DNA from: Cereibacter changlensis JA139
GTDB taxonomy: Bacteria > Pseudomonadota > Alphaproteobacteria > Rhodobacterales > Rhodobacteraceae
Assembly: GCF_003034985.1 (NCBI RefSeq)
Contig: NZ_PZKG01000008.1
Coordinates: forward strand, 1-64,000
DNA: 64,000 bases
Reading direction: 5' to 3'
Part shown: positions 54,593 through 64,000 of the stretch, in pieces
How positions within the stretch are numbered: position 1 is the first letter of the stretch
Layout of the letters: each line of letters starts with the position of its first letter
The notes under the pieces: generated by a model
Told to the model about the DNA's origin: nothing
Databases searched by the model: none
Seen by the model: only the letters and a program-made list of their open reading frames with translations
Program-made: the position numbers and the translations under genes

Positions 54593-56629
54593 ATGTCGAA
54601 CGATCCTCTCCTGCAGCCGTATCAGCTCAAGCATCTGACGCTTCGCAACCGGATCATGATCACCAGCCACGAGCCGGCCTATCCCGAGGACGGGATGCCG
54701 AAGGAGCGGTACCGAGCCTATCACGTGGAGCGGGCGAAGGCGGGCGTGGCGCTGACGATGACCGCGGGATCGGCCTCGGTCGCCAGAGACAGCCCGCCGG
54801 TGTTCAACAACATCCTCGTCTGGAAGGACGAGGTGGTCGGCTGGATGAAGCAGCTGGTGGACGAGTGTCACGACCACGGCGCGGCCGTGATGATCCAGCT
54901 GACGCACCTCGGCCGCCGCACCCGCTGGGACAAGGCCGACTGGTTGCCGGTGGTGGCGCCGAGCCACGAGCGTGAGGCCGCGCACCGCGCCTTCCCGAAG
55001 CGGATGGAGGACTGGGACATCGCCCGCATCATCGGCGACTTCGCCGATGCGGCTGAGCGGATGAAGGCGGCAGGCGTCGACGGGATCGAGCTGGAGGCTT
55101 ACGGCCACCTGCTCGAGCAGTTCTGGTCGCCGCTGACCAACGACCTCGAAGCGCCTTACGGCGGGAGCCTCGACAACCGGCTGCGCTTCACCTTCGACGT
55201 GCTGCGCGCGATCCGCGAGCGCTGCGGCGACGAGTTCATCGTCGGCCTGCGCTACACCGGCGATCAGGACCTGCCGGGCGGCATGGCGAAGGCCGAGGGG
55301 ATGGAGGTCTCGCAGAAGCTGAAGGCCAGCGGCCTCGTCGATTTCCTGAACGTGGTGAAGGGCCATATCGACACCGATCCGGGTCTCACCGACCTGATCC
55401 CGATCCAGGGCATGCGCAGCGCGCCGCATCTCGACTTCGCGGGCGAGATCCGGGCCGCGACCAACTTCCCGGTCTTCCACGCCGCGCGCATCCCGGATGT
55501 CGCGACCGCACGCCACGCCATCGCCAGCGGCAAGCTCGACATGGTGGGGATGACGCGGGCGCATATGGCCGACCCGCATCTGGTGCGCAAGGTCATCGAG
55601 GGGCGCGAGGACGACATCCGGCCCTGCGTCGGCGCCAACTACTGTCTGGACCGGATCTATCAGGGCGGCATGGCCTTCTGCCTGCACAATGCGGCGACGG
55701 GTCGCGAGCAGACGATGCCGCAAAGCATTCCGGCGGCGGAGGCGAAGAAGCGGATCACCATCGTCGGCGCCGGTCCGGCGGGGATGGAGGCGGCCCGGGT
55801 CGCCGCCGAGCGCGGCCATGCCGTCACCGTCTTCGAGGCGGCGGACCGGCCGGGCGGCCAGATCCGCCTGACGGCGCTGGACGAACGGCGGCGCGAGATG
55901 ATCTCCATCATCGACTGGCGCACGGCGCAATGCGAGAAGCACGGCGTCACCTTCAACTTCAACAGCTTCGCCGATGCGGCGGATGTGCTGGCGACCGGGC
56001 CCGACGAGGTGATCGTGGCCACCGGCGGGCTGCCGCATGTCGAGGTGCTGGAGAGCGGCAACGATCTGGTCTGCTCGGCCTGGGACATCCTGTCGGGCGA
56101 TGTGAAGCCGGGGCAGTCCGTGCTGATCTTCGACGACGCGGGCGATCACGCGGCGCTTCAGGCGGCGGATCTGATCTCGGCCACCGGCGCGCAGGTCGAG
56201 ATCGTGACCCCCGACCGGAGCTTCGCGCCGGAGGTCATGGCGATGAACCTCGTGCCCTACATGCGCAACCTGCAGAAGCGCGACACGACCTTCACCGTCA
56301 CATGGCGCCTGCTCTCGGTGGCGCGCGAGGGCAACCGGCTGCGCGCGGTGCTGGGCAGCGACTACGGCGATGTCCGGCGCGAGCGTCTGGTCGATCAGGT
56401 GGTGGTCAACCACGGCACCCGGCCGCTGGACGATCTCTATTTCGAGCTGAAGCCGCTCTCGCGCAATCTGGGCGAGGTGGATTACGACGCGCTGACCGAG
56501 GGACGGGCGCAGGCGCTCGACCAGAACCCCGGCGCCGCGTTCCGGCTGTTCCGCATCGGCGATGCGGTGTCGGCGAGGAACACTCATGCGGCGATTTATG
56601 ACGCGCTGCGCCTCGTGAAGGATCTGTAA
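54593..56629 (+). CDS. DgcA-like NADH:flavin oxidoreductase (N-demethylase)
   Basis: 678 residues, the size of TMADH/DgcA/N-methylproline demethylases. N-terminal OYE-type FMN barrel (about 1-370) with MIQLTHLGRRT and GGSLDNRLRF, a cysteine cluster at Cys345, Cys351 and Cys363, and a C-terminal FAD/NAD region starting IVGAGPAGMEAARVAAERG (about 390). In glycine betaine or stachydrine degradation such enzymes remove an N-methyl group from dimethylglycine or N-methylproline. No DgcB-like partner is nearby, so the single-subunit N-methylproline type is favoured. Residue 348, a cysteine in TMADH, is alanine here. Confidence 0.82.
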   Translation: MSNDPLLQPYQLKHLTLRNRIMITSHEPAYPEDGMPKERYRAYHVERAKAGVALTMTAGSASVARDSPPVFNNILVWKDEVVGWMKQLVDECHDHGAAVMIQLTHLGRRTRWDKADWLPVVAPSHEREAAHRAFPKRMEDWDIARIIGDFADAAERMKAAGVDGIELEAYGHLLEQFWSPLTNDLEAPYGGSLDNRLRFTFDVLRAIRERCGDEFIVGLRYTGDQDLPGGMAKAEGMEVSQKLKASGLVDFLNVVKGHIDTDPGLTDLIPIQGMRSAPHLDFAGEIRAATNFPVFHAARIPDVATARHAIASGKLDMVGMTRAHMADPHLVRKVIEGREDDIRPCVGANYCLDRIYQGGMAFCLHNAATGREQTMPQSIPAAEAKKRITIVGAGPAGMEAARVAAERGHAVTVFEAADRPGGQIRLTALDERRREMISIIDWRTAQCEKHGVTFNFNSFADAADVLATGPDEVIVATGGLPHVEVLESGNDLVCSAWDILSGDVKPGQSVLIFDDAGDHAALQAADLISATGAQVEIVTPDRSFAPEVMAMNLVPYMRNLQKRDTTFTVTWRLLSVAREGNRLRAVLGSDYGDVRRERLVDQVVVNHGTRPLDDLYFELKPLSRNLGEVDYDALTEGRAQALDQNPGAAFRLFRIGDAVSARNTHAAIYDALRLVKDL

Positions 56630-56728
56630 ATATACCCGCCTCCGATGGGGGCGGATCATCGGACCGGAAGGGGGGCGAAGACCTCCCGCTGAAAACGCCA
56701 CCTCATCACCTCCAACAGGGAAACGCTC

Positions 56729-57706
56729 ATGAAACTTCTTGCTTCGACAACGGCCCTTCTCCTCGGCAGCGTCTTCGCCGCCCCCGCCATGGCGCAGGAT
56801 GGCCAGTGCGGCGATCTGTCGATCGCCCAGATGGGCTGGGCCTCGGCCGAGATCATGACCGAGGTCGCCAAGTTCCTGCTGGAGCAGGGCTATGGCTGCT
56901 CGGTCGATCTGGTGAAATCCGACACGATCCCCGCCATCACCTCGGTGGCAGAGAATGGCGAGCCGGATATCGTGACCGACCTCTGGCTGAACTCGGCCGG
57001 CGAGGCCTATACCAAGCTGGAGCAGGCCGGCACCATGGTCACGCTGACCAACGTGCTCGATCCGGGCGGCGTCGAGGGCTGGTGGCTGCCGACCTATCTG
57101 GTCGAGGCGCATCCCGAGCTCGCCACCATCGAGGGCGTGATGGCCAACCCCGAGCTGGTCGGCGCGCAGTTCAACAACTGCCCCGAGGGCTGGGGCTGCC
57201 GCGTGGTGAGCGACAACCTCGTGCGCGCGCTCGACCTCGAGGCGTCGGGGATCAAGGTGTTCAACCACGGCTCCGGCGAAACGCTGGCCTCGTCGATGGG
57301 CTCGGCCGTGACCTCCGAGCAGCCGTGGTTCGGCTATTACTGGGGGCCGACCGTGCCGCTGGGCAAGTACCCGATGACCCGCGTCGCCCTCGGTGCCTAT
57401 GACGCGGACAAATTCGCCAACCTGCAGAACCCCAATGCTCCCGAGCCGCAGGTGTCGGATTTCCCGGAGGCGCCGAGCGTCACTGCCGTCACCGCCAAGC
57501 TGGTGGAGGAGAAGCCCGAGGTCGTCGAATTCCTGCGCAAGATGACGTTCAAGACCTCGGAAATGAGCGCGCTTCTGGCCTGGCAGGACGAGAACAAGGC
57601 CTCGGCGCAGGAAGCCGCGGTGCAGTACATCTCCACGAGCAGCGCCGACTGGTCCACCTGGCTCTCCGACGGCGCGCGCGAGAAGCTCTCGACGCTGATC
57701 AAGTAA
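56729..57706 (+). CDS. Betaine-type ABC transporter substrate-binding protein (OpuAC/ProX)
   Basis: 325 residues, signal peptide to about AMAQD (residue 23). OpuAC fold: DLSIAQMGWASAEIMTE, PDIVTDLWLN, GWWLPTYLVE and WFGYYWGPT carry the tryptophans and tyrosines of a quaternary-ammonium cage. Binds a betaine. CAACAGGGAAACG precedes the ATG; the permease gene follows after a hairpin. Confidence 0.9.
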   Translation: MKLLASTTALLLGSVFAAPAMAQDGQCGDLSIAQMGWASAEIMTEVAKFLLEQGYGCSVDLVKSDTIPAITSVAENGEPDIVTDLWLNSAGEAYTKLEQAGTMVTLTNVLDPGGVEGWWLPTYLVEAHPELATIEGVMANPELVGAQFNNCPEGWGCRVVSDNLVRALDLEASGIKVFNHGSGETLASSMGSAVTSEQPWFGYYWGPTVPLGKYPMTRVALGAYDADKFANLQNPNAPEPQVSDFPEAPSVTAVTAKLVEEKPEVVEFLRKMTFKTSEMSALLAWQDENKASAQEAAVQYISTSSADWSTWLSDGAREKLSTLIK

Positions 57707-57728
57707 GCCGTTCCCTGTCTAGGATGCT

Positions 57729-57754
57729 GCCGGCGCTCCCCTCGGGGCGCCGGC
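57729..57754 (+). other. RNA hairpin after the betaine-binding protein gene
   Basis: GCCGGCGC (57729-57736) pairs with GCGCCGGC (57747-57754), and inner CCC pairs with GGG past one bulged T. It lies 23 bases after the stop codon, before the permease start. Confidence 0.6.
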
Positions 57755-57790
57755 GGTTTGACGGGTTTCAGGACGCAGGGGGGCGCATGC

Positions 57791-58834
57791 ATGGCCAGCT
57801 ATGACAGGCTGTTTGAAATACTCGGGCTGAGCGACTGGTGCGCGCGCGGCGAAAGCGGCGGCGGGCCGATGTCCATGGCCGATCTGCTGGCCCAGGCGCA
57901 GGGCGGGGCGGGAGAGGAAACCTCTCTCTGGTCGCTGCCGATCCCCTCGCTGAACGCGCTGCACGATGCCTGCGCTGCCTTTCCGCAGACCCGCGACCTG
58001 ACGCTGGGGCTGGAGCGCGGCTTTCTGTCGGCGCGTGACGTGCTGCGCGTGGTGCTCGACCCGCTGACGCAGCCGCTGTCCTGGATGCTGAGCGAGACGA
58101 TCTGGCTGATGACCGCGACGCCGTGGTTCGTCATGCTGCCGATCCTGCTGCTGCTGACCTGGTTCGTGTCGCGCTCGGCGCAGGTGCTGGTGCTGGTGGC
58201 GGCCGCGCTGGCGACGCTGGCCTTCGTGGATCACTACACCGAGGCGATGCAGACCTTGGCGATCATCTTCGTCTGCGCCTTCATCTGCGTGCTGTTCGGC
58301 GTGCCCATCGGCATCGCCATGTCGCGCAGCAACCGGCTGCAACGGGTGATGACGCCGATCCTCGACATGCTGCAGACCCTGCCCGCCTTCGTCTATCTCA
58401 TCCCGCTGATCTTCCTGTTCAGCGTGACCGAGCCGAAGCTCTACGGCATCGCCATCATCCTCTACGCCATCGTCCCGGTGATCCGGCTGACCGATCTCGG
58501 CATCCGGCTTGTGGACCGCGACGTGATCGAGGCGGCGGATGCCTTCGGCATGACCAAGCAGCAGAAGCTTTTCGGGGTGCAGATCCCGCTGGCGCTGCCC
58601 AACATCATGGCGGGCGTGAACCAGACCATCATGATGAGTCTGGCCATGGTGGTGATCGCCTCTCTGGTGTCTGCCCCCGGTCTGGGCGTGCTGGTGCTGC
58701 GCGGCATCCGCAATCTGGAGCTGGGCGTCGGGTTGATCGCGGGCTTCGGCATCGTGCTCCTGGCGATCATTCTGGACAGGGTGACCAAGTCGGCGCTGGC
58801 CCGGCTGGATGCCAGCAAGGCGGGCCGGGGATGA
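57791..58834 (+). CDS. Betaine-type ABC transporter permease (OpuAB/ProW)
   Basis: 347 residues from ATG 57791 with CAGGGGGGCGC before it; an upstream ATG at 57758 is less well placed. The binding-protein-dependent transport domain includes ILDMLQTLPAFVYLIPLIFLF and the EAADAFGMTKQQKLFGVQIPLALPNIMAGV coupling loop, seen as EAADAFGMT and LPNIMAGVNQ. The N-terminal 60 residues are a cytoplasmic leader, as in ProW. Its stop overlaps the ATPase start. Confidence 0.88.
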   Translation: MASYDRLFEILGLSDWCARGESGGGPMSMADLLAQAQGGAGEETSLWSLPIPSLNALHDACAAFPQTRDLTLGLERGFLSARDVLRVVLDPLTQPLSWMLSETIWLMTATPWFVMLPILLLLTWFVSRSAQVLVLVAAALATLAFVDHYTEAMQTLAIIFVCAFICVLFGVPIGIAMSRSNRLQRVMTPILDMLQTLPAFVYLIPLIFLFSVTEPKLYGIAIILYAIVPVIRLTDLGIRLVDRDVIEAADAFGMTKQQKLFGVQIPLALPNIMAGVNQTIMMSLAMVVIASLVSAPGLGVLVLRGIRNLELGVGLIAGFGIVLLAIILDRVTKSALARLDASKAGRG

Positions 58835-59877
58835 AGGGCGCAGCGATGAACAGACCTGTCAAAGTTTCGATCCGCCATCTCTACAAGATCTTCGGCGACA
58901 CTCCGCAGGCGGCGCTGGCCGATGTGCTGGGCGGGATGAGCAAGGCCAACCTGCTGGCGACGCGCCGCCACGTCCTCGGGCTGTCGGACATCAACATCGA
59001 CATGCACGAGGGCGAGATCACGGTCATCATGGGGCTCTCCGGGTCGGGCAAGTCGACGCTGATCCGCCATCTCAACCGGCTGATCGAGCCGACGGCGGGC
59101 GAGGTGCTGGTGGATGGCGAGAACATCCTGACCTTCAACGAGACCCGGCTGCGCGATCTGCGCCGCAAGACCATGTCGATGGTGTTCCAGAAATTCGCGC
59201 TGCTGCCGCACCGGACGGTGCTGCAGAACGCCGGGATGGCGCCGGCCACCACCGGCATCCCGATTTCGCGCTACCAGCCCGATGCACAGAAGTGGCTGGA
59301 ACGGGTCGGGCTTGGCGGTTACGGCGACCGCTACCCGCATCAGCTCTCGGGCGGGATGCAGCAGCGGGTGGGGATTGCCCGCGCCCTGACCTCGAACTCC
59401 GGCATCATGCTGATGGACGAGGCCTTTTCGGCGCTCGACCCGCTGATCCGCACCGACATGCAGGATCTGCTGCTGGAGTTGCAGCGCGAGCTGCACAAGA
59501 CCATCGTCTTCATCAGCCACGACCTCGACGAGGCGCTGAAGCTTGCCGACCATCTGGTGATCCTGAAGGACGGGCTGGTGGTCCAGCAGGGCGAGCCGCA
59601 GGAGATCCTGCTCAATCCGTCCGATCCCTATATCGAGGCCTTCGTCGGCGACATCAACCGCGCGCGGGTGCTGCGCGTCCGTTCGGTCATGGTCGAGGGG
59701 CCGGTCGAGGGCGAGATCGCCGGCAGCGTCGATGCGGATGACAATCTGGAGCATGTGCTTTCCCTGTCGGAGGGCAACCCGACGCACCGCTACCGGGTGA
59801 CGCGCAAGGGCGAGCCGGTGGGCATGCTGGAGATGACGACGCTGATCCGGGCGCTGGTGCCGAAGCGCGCGGCCTGA
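58831..59877 (+). CDS. Betaine-type ABC transporter ATPase (OpuAA/ProV)
   Basis: 348 residues from ATG 58831 (ATGA overlap); ATG 58846 is five codons later. Walker A GLSGSGKST, signature LSGGMQQRVGIARAL, Walker B IMLMDEAFSALDPLIR, switch FISHDLDEAL. ProV-type N-terminal extension with VLGGMSKANLLATRRHV and a C-terminal regulatory part of about 70 residues, shorter than a full double CBS domain. Confidence 0.89.
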   Translation: MKGAAMNRPVKVSIRHLYKIFGDTPQAALADVLGGMSKANLLATRRHVLGLSDINIDMHEGEITVIMGLSGSGKSTLIRHLNRLIEPTAGEVLVDGENILTFNETRLRDLRRKTMSMVFQKFALLPHRTVLQNAGMAPATTGIPISRYQPDAQKWLERVGLGGYGDRYPHQLSGGMQQRVGIARALTSNSGIMLMDEAFSALDPLIRTDMQDLLLELQRELHKTIVFISHDLDEALKLADHLVILKDGLVVQQGEPQEILLNPSDPYIEAFVGDINRARVLRVRSVMVEGPVEGEIAGSVDADDNLEHVLSLSEGNPTHRYRVTRKGEPVGMLEMTTLIRALVPKRAA

Positions 59878-59894
59878 TCCGGGGAGAGACAGCG

Positions 59895-60671
59895 ATGCGG
59901 ATCGGGATCATCGGCGCGACAGGCTGGCTTGGCTCGGCGCTGGGGAAGCGGCTGCTGGAGCTGGGTCTGGTCGCGGCGGAGGATCTGGTGCTGCTGAACC
60001 GCAGCGGCCCGCGCCCCGACTATCACGGGCACGACCGGGTGAGCTGGGCGAAGGACCCCTCGGATCTGGCGCGGCAGGTCGATGTCGTCGTGCTGTCGGT
60101 CCGGCCGCAGGACTGGCCTGCGCTGGACCTGCGGGCGGAGGACAGGCTGGTGCTGTCCTTCATGGCGGGGGTGCGGGGGGAAGCCTTGAGCGTCTGCGGT
60201 GGCCGCGTGGTGCGGGTGATGCCCAATGCGGCGGCGGAGATCGGCCAGTCTTACTCGCCCTGGTGGTCGGCATCCGAGCTCTCGGGTGCCGACCGGGCGA
60301 CGGTGACGCAGGTGCTGTCGGCCATCGGCGCCTCGGACGAACTGGACTCGGAAGACCAGATCGACCTGATGACGGCGCTTCCGGGATCGGGCGCAGCCTA
60401 CCCGGCGCTGATGGCGGTCGCGATGGCCGGGTTCCTGCGCGAGCGGGGCGTGGCGGAGCAGATCGCCTGGCGCTCGGCCGAGGCGGCGGTCTGCGGCGGG
60501 GCGCAACTGCTGGCCGGGCGGATCGCCGAGGCGCCGGCGATGGTCGCCGCCTACCGCGACTACCGGGGCGTCACGGCGGCGGGGCTGGAGGCGGCGGAAG
60601 AGGCCGGTTTCAGCCGGGCGATCCTGCGGGCGCTGGAGGCGGCGACAGAAGCGGCCCGCAAGCTCGGCTAG
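59895..60671 (+). CDS. ProC-like (pyrroline-5-carboxylate reductase family) dehydrogenase
   Basis: 258 residues. Rossmann motif IGIIGATGWLGSALGK, RVMPNAAAEIGQSY matches the P5C reductase RxMPNxP block, TALPGSGAAYPALM matches the GSGPAY dimer block, and YRDYRGVTAAGLEA the TPGGTT block with changed residues. The loss of the usual TPGGTT suggests a changed substrate. Placed in the betaine operon, it may reduce a pyrroline or an imine formed from the demethylated amino acid. Its stop shares CTAG with the convergent LysR gene. Confidence 0.75.
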   Translation: MRIGIIGATGWLGSALGKRLLELGLVAAEDLVLLNRSGPRPDYHGHDRVSWAKDPSDLARQVDVVVLSVRPQDWPALDLRAEDRLVLSFMAGVRGEALSVCGGRVVRVMPNAAAEIGQSYSPWWSASELSGADRATVTQVLSAIGASDELDSEDQIDLMTALPGSGAAYPALMAVAMAGFLRERGVAEQIAWRSAEAAVCGGAQLLAGRIAEAPAMVAAYRDYRGVTAAGLEAAEEAGFSRAILRALEAATEAARKLG

Positions 60672-61549
60672 GTCGCGTTCTCCACCAGCCAGCGCGCGAA
60701 GAGCCGGGCATTGGCCGAGGCGCGGGGCCGGACCCGCAGGCAGAAGGGCACCGTGGAGGGGATGCTCTCGGGCACGAGGTTCACCAGCCGCCCGCGCGCC
60801 AGCATCCCCTGCATCAGCCCCTCCCAGCCCAGAACCGCGCCGACATCGTCCTCCGCCGCCTGCAGCGCGATCATGTGGTTGTTCACGAGGAAGCTGCGGC
60901 CGCGCGGGGCAGGGTGGCCAAGGGCGCGGAACCACTCCTCCCAGCCGGTCCAAGGAGAGTCTTCGCCGCTCAGATGCACGAGGGGCGCGCGCAGCAGATC
61001 GGTGACGCTGTGGACCCGGTGTTCGGCGGCGAAGTGGGCAGTGCCGAGCGCCACGATCCGGTCGCGGAACAGTTCCTGCCAGTCGTCGCCGTCGCGCGCG
61101 GGGGCCATGTAGCCGATCGCCATGTCGTGCCGTCCCGCGGCAGGCTCCACGTCGCTGACGATCTGCGCGACGGTGATCGAGGGATGGGTCTTCCAGAAGG
61201 TGGTGATCTTCGGCGTCAGCCACAGCGCACTGACCGCCGTGGTGGCGCGGATGGTCACGTCCACCGCCTGCGGCCGTTCGCGCAGATGGGTGACGGCGGC
61301 GGAGATCCCCTCGAAGCCGCGCTGCAGCGCCACGAGCAGGAAGGCGCCCTTCTCGGTGAGCCCGACGCCGCGATGGCGGCGCAGGAACAGCGCGCAGCCC
61401 AGATCCTCCTCCAGCGCCTTGATCTGATGGCTGACGGCGGCAGGCGTGACGTTAATCTCGTTTGCCGCAGCCTTGAAACTGCCATGCCGCCCCGCCGCCT
61501 CGAAACAGATCAGCGCCGTCATGGAGGACAAGTCGTAGGGGCGTTCCAT
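60668..61549 (-). CDS. LysR-family regulator (GcvA-like)
   Basis: 293 residues. HTH with AANEINVTPAAVSHQIKALEE at about 18-60, the GcvA-type subgroup signature; effector domain with ALWLTPKITTFWKTHP and LINV-type C-terminus LVNLVPESIPS. Divergent from the Rieske oxygenase at 61664 (114 bases) and convergent with the ProC-like gene. It probably controls the oxygenase. Confidence 0.88.
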   Translation of the reverse strand: MERPYDLSSMTALICFEAAGRHGSFKAAANEINVTPAAVSHQIKALEEDLGCALFLRRHRGVGLTEKGAFLLVALQRGFEGISAAVTHLRERPQAVDVTIRATTAVSALWLTPKITTFWKTHPSITVAQIVSDVEPAAGRHDMAIGYMAPARDGDDWQELFRDRIVALGTAHFAAEHRVHSVTDLLRAPLVHLSGEDSPWTGWEEWFRALGHPAPRGRSFLVNNHMIALQAAEDDVGAVLGWEGLMQGMLARGRLVNLVPESIPSTVPFCLRVRPRASANARLFARWLVENAT

Positions 61550-61594
61550 CCTGTCGGTCCCGTGCTGTATTCAGATGAGCTGAAGTAATCCTGA

Positions 61595-62905
<1,311 letters not shown>

Positions 62906-62911
62906 GGGAAA

Positions 62912-62967
62912 GGCCGCAGCCGGAACTGCGGCCCTCCGATCCGGCGGAGCGGGACTCCCGCTCCGCC
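62912..62967. terminator. Two adjacent hairpins between convergent genes
   Basis: GGCCGCAG (62912-62919) pairs with CTGCGGCC (62926-62933), and GGCGGAGCGGGA (62943-62954) pairs with TCCCGCTCCGCC (62956-62967). They fill the 66-base gap between the convergent oxygenase and ATPase genes and may serve both directions. Confidence 0.65.
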
Positions 62968-62971
62968 CCGC

Positions 62972-63790
62972 TCAGTTCGCGTCGAACACCGCGCTGAGGA
63001 ATTGCTGGGTGCGGTCTTCCTGCGGCTCGTCGAGCAGGTCGGTCGGCGGGCCCTGTTCCTCGATCCGGCCGCCGAAGAAGAAGCAGATCCGGTCCGAGAT
63101 CTCGCGGGCGAAGCCGATCTGGTGCGTCACCATCAGCATCGTCAGGCTGTGCTGGTCGACGAGGTTGCGGATCACCGTCGTCACCTCGTTGATCACCTCG
63201 GGGTCCAAGGCCGAGGTGACCTCGTCGAACAGCATCACCTTAGGCCGCATCGCCAGCGCCCGGGCGATCGCCACCCGCTGCTGCTGGCCGCCCGACAGGC
63301 GCGAGGGGTGCTGGTCGCTCTTCTCGGCCATGCCGACCATCTCGAGAAGCTCCATCGCCCGCTCACGCGCCTCGTCCTTGGAGATACCAAGCACCTGCAC
63401 CGGGCCTTCCATGCAGTTCTCCAGCGCCGTCATGTGCGGGAACAGGTTGAAATGCTGGAAGCACATCCCGATCTTCGAGCGCATCTTCCGCATGTGGGCC
63501 TGGTTGGCTCGCACCAGCTTGCCGTTCTTCTCCATATGGGTCAGCGGCTCGCCGTCGATGTAGATCACGCCCTCGTCGATCTTCTCCAGCGTCATGATCA
63601 TCCGCAGGACGGTGGTCTTGCCCGACCCGGAGGGGCCGATGATCGTCACCATCTCGCCGGCGGCCACGTCGAGGTCGAGCCGGTCCAGCACCACGAGGTC
63701 GCCGTAGCGCTTGCTGACGTTCATGAAGCGGACCATCGGCACGTCGGGGCCTTCCAGCTTCAGCGGGTAATGGATGGTCTTGTCGGTCAT
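62972..63790 (-). CDS. Polar amino-acid ABC transporter ATPase (GlnQ/EhuA-like)
   Basis: 272 residues. Walker A GPSGSGKTT, signature LSGGQQQRVAIARALA, Walker B KVMLFDEVTSALDPE, switch MVTHQIGFA. CFQHFNLFPHMTALENCMEG in part (QHFNLFPHMT) is the PAAT-family Q-loop. Start ATG overlaps the permease stop (ATGA). Could import the amino acid or betaine used by the neighbouring genes. Confidence 0.9.
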   Translation of the reverse strand: MTDKTIHYPLKLEGPDVPMVRFMNVSKRYGDLVVLDRLDLDVAAGEMVTIIGPSGSGKTTVLRMIMTLEKIDEGVIYIDGEPLTHMEKNGKLVRANQAHMRKMRSKIGMCFQHFNLFPHMTALENCMEGPVQVLGISKDEARERAMELLEMVGMAEKSDQHPSRLSGGQQQRVAIARALAMRPKVMLFDEVTSALDPEVINEVTTVIRNLVDQHSLTMLMVTHQIGFAREISDRICFFFGGRIEEQGPPTDLLDEPQEDRTQQFLSAVFDAN

Positions 63791-64000
63791 TTGCTCAATC
63801 CAAGTCTGCGGCGGGTCGCCGCCTCGAACCGCCGGACGAGCCAGGCGGCAGGCAGCGAGATCGCCAGGAAGATCAGCCCCACCAGGGTGTAGGGCTCGAG
63901 ATAACGGTAGTTCTCTGCGCCGATGGTGTTCGCCGTGTGCATCAGCTCGCCGACGCCGATCACCGACAGCATCGGCGTGTCCTTGAAGATCCCCACCAGA
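63787..64000 (-). CDS. Polar amino-acid ABC transporter permease, C-terminal part
   Basis: The minus strand is open from the right edge to a stop at 63787-63789. LVGIFKDTPMLSVIGVGEL, NTIGAENYRYLEPYTLVG and the basic end RRFEAATRRRLGLSK match the C-terminus of HisM/GlnP-type permeases (the KDTSL coupling motif is KDTPML here). At least 70 residues lie in the window and the gene continues to the right. Confidence 0.85.
   Translation of the reverse strand, partial: LVGIFKDTPMLSVIGVGELMHTANTIGAENYRYLEPYTLVGLIFLAISLPAAWLVRRFEAATRRRLGLSK

Noticed and set aside
54446-57268. Minus-strand open frame of more than 900 codons across the demethylase and betaine-binding protein genes
   Set aside because: Antisense to clear genes; no recognisable domain.

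Overview
The window is GC-rich, tightly packed DNA of alphaproteobacterial type. A member of the Rhodobacteraceae (Paracoccus/Rhodobacter-like) is the best guess. The reasons are a three-gene TRAP transporter, Liv-type ABC transporters used for catabolism, a betaine demethylation locus with a Rieske oxygenase and a DgcA-like flavoenzyme, an hmu haem locus, and general codon usage. No replication, partition, rRNA or tRNA gene was seen, so chromosome and plasmid cannot be told apart. The window reads as a catabolic island built of cassettes, and several cassette junctions carry remains of decayed genes.

Left edge (1-1675): the start of a cation:proton antiporter with a small HTH protein gene upstream of it, then an IS5-like end and a mosaic of broken genes. 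Aromatic cassette (1676-25489): two LysR regulators, two hydroxyquinol 1,2-dioxygenases, one maleylacetate reductase, two Liv-type ABC transporters with two binding proteins, and a two-component (acyl-CoA dehydrogenase fold) monooxygenase with its flavin reductase. It also holds a TfdB-like FAD monooxygenase, an MhqO-like VOC ring-cleaving enzyme with an MhqD-like hydrolase, a second alpha/beta hydrolase, an SDR, a zinc alcohol dehydrogenase and a small tautomerase-like protein. Together they point to uptake of a phenolic compound, hydroxylation to hydroxyquinol, intradiol cleavage to maleylacetate and reduction to 3-oxoadipate.

TRAP/diol cassette (25918-34759): GntR regulator, 3-hydroxyacyl-CoA-dehydrogenase-type enzyme and BKACE on one strand. 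Divergent from them are a DctPQM TRAP transporter, an SDR, an HpsN/HisD-like dehydrogenase and another SDR. Two GTGA-N2-TCAC palindromes lie in the shared promoter region. I infer oxidation of an imported hydroxylated compound to a beta-keto acid that BKACE cleaves with acetyl-CoA; the substrate is unknown and this is the best candidate for an undescribed pathway. A scar of efflux-adaptor and response-regulator remnants follows, then a CoA-transferase of the acetyl-CoA hydrolase family.

Haem cassette (37208-43254): hmuS-hmuT-hmuU-hmuV on the minus strand, divergent from a TonB-dependent haem receptor. Polyol cassette (43587-52427): xylitol-type dehydrogenase, AraC regulator, RbsABC-like ABC transporter, FGGY kinase, an L-xylulose-reductase-like SDR and a ribitol 2-dehydrogenase. 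A lone GH114-type exported protein follows. Betaine cassette (53826-62905): TetR regulator, DgcA-like demethylase, OpuA-type ABC transporter, ProC-like reductase, LysR regulator and a Rieske betaine demethylase. The right edge enters a polar amino-acid ABC transporter. Four of the six binding-protein genes (both Tat-exported ones included in the count) are followed at once by a strong GC-rich hairpin.
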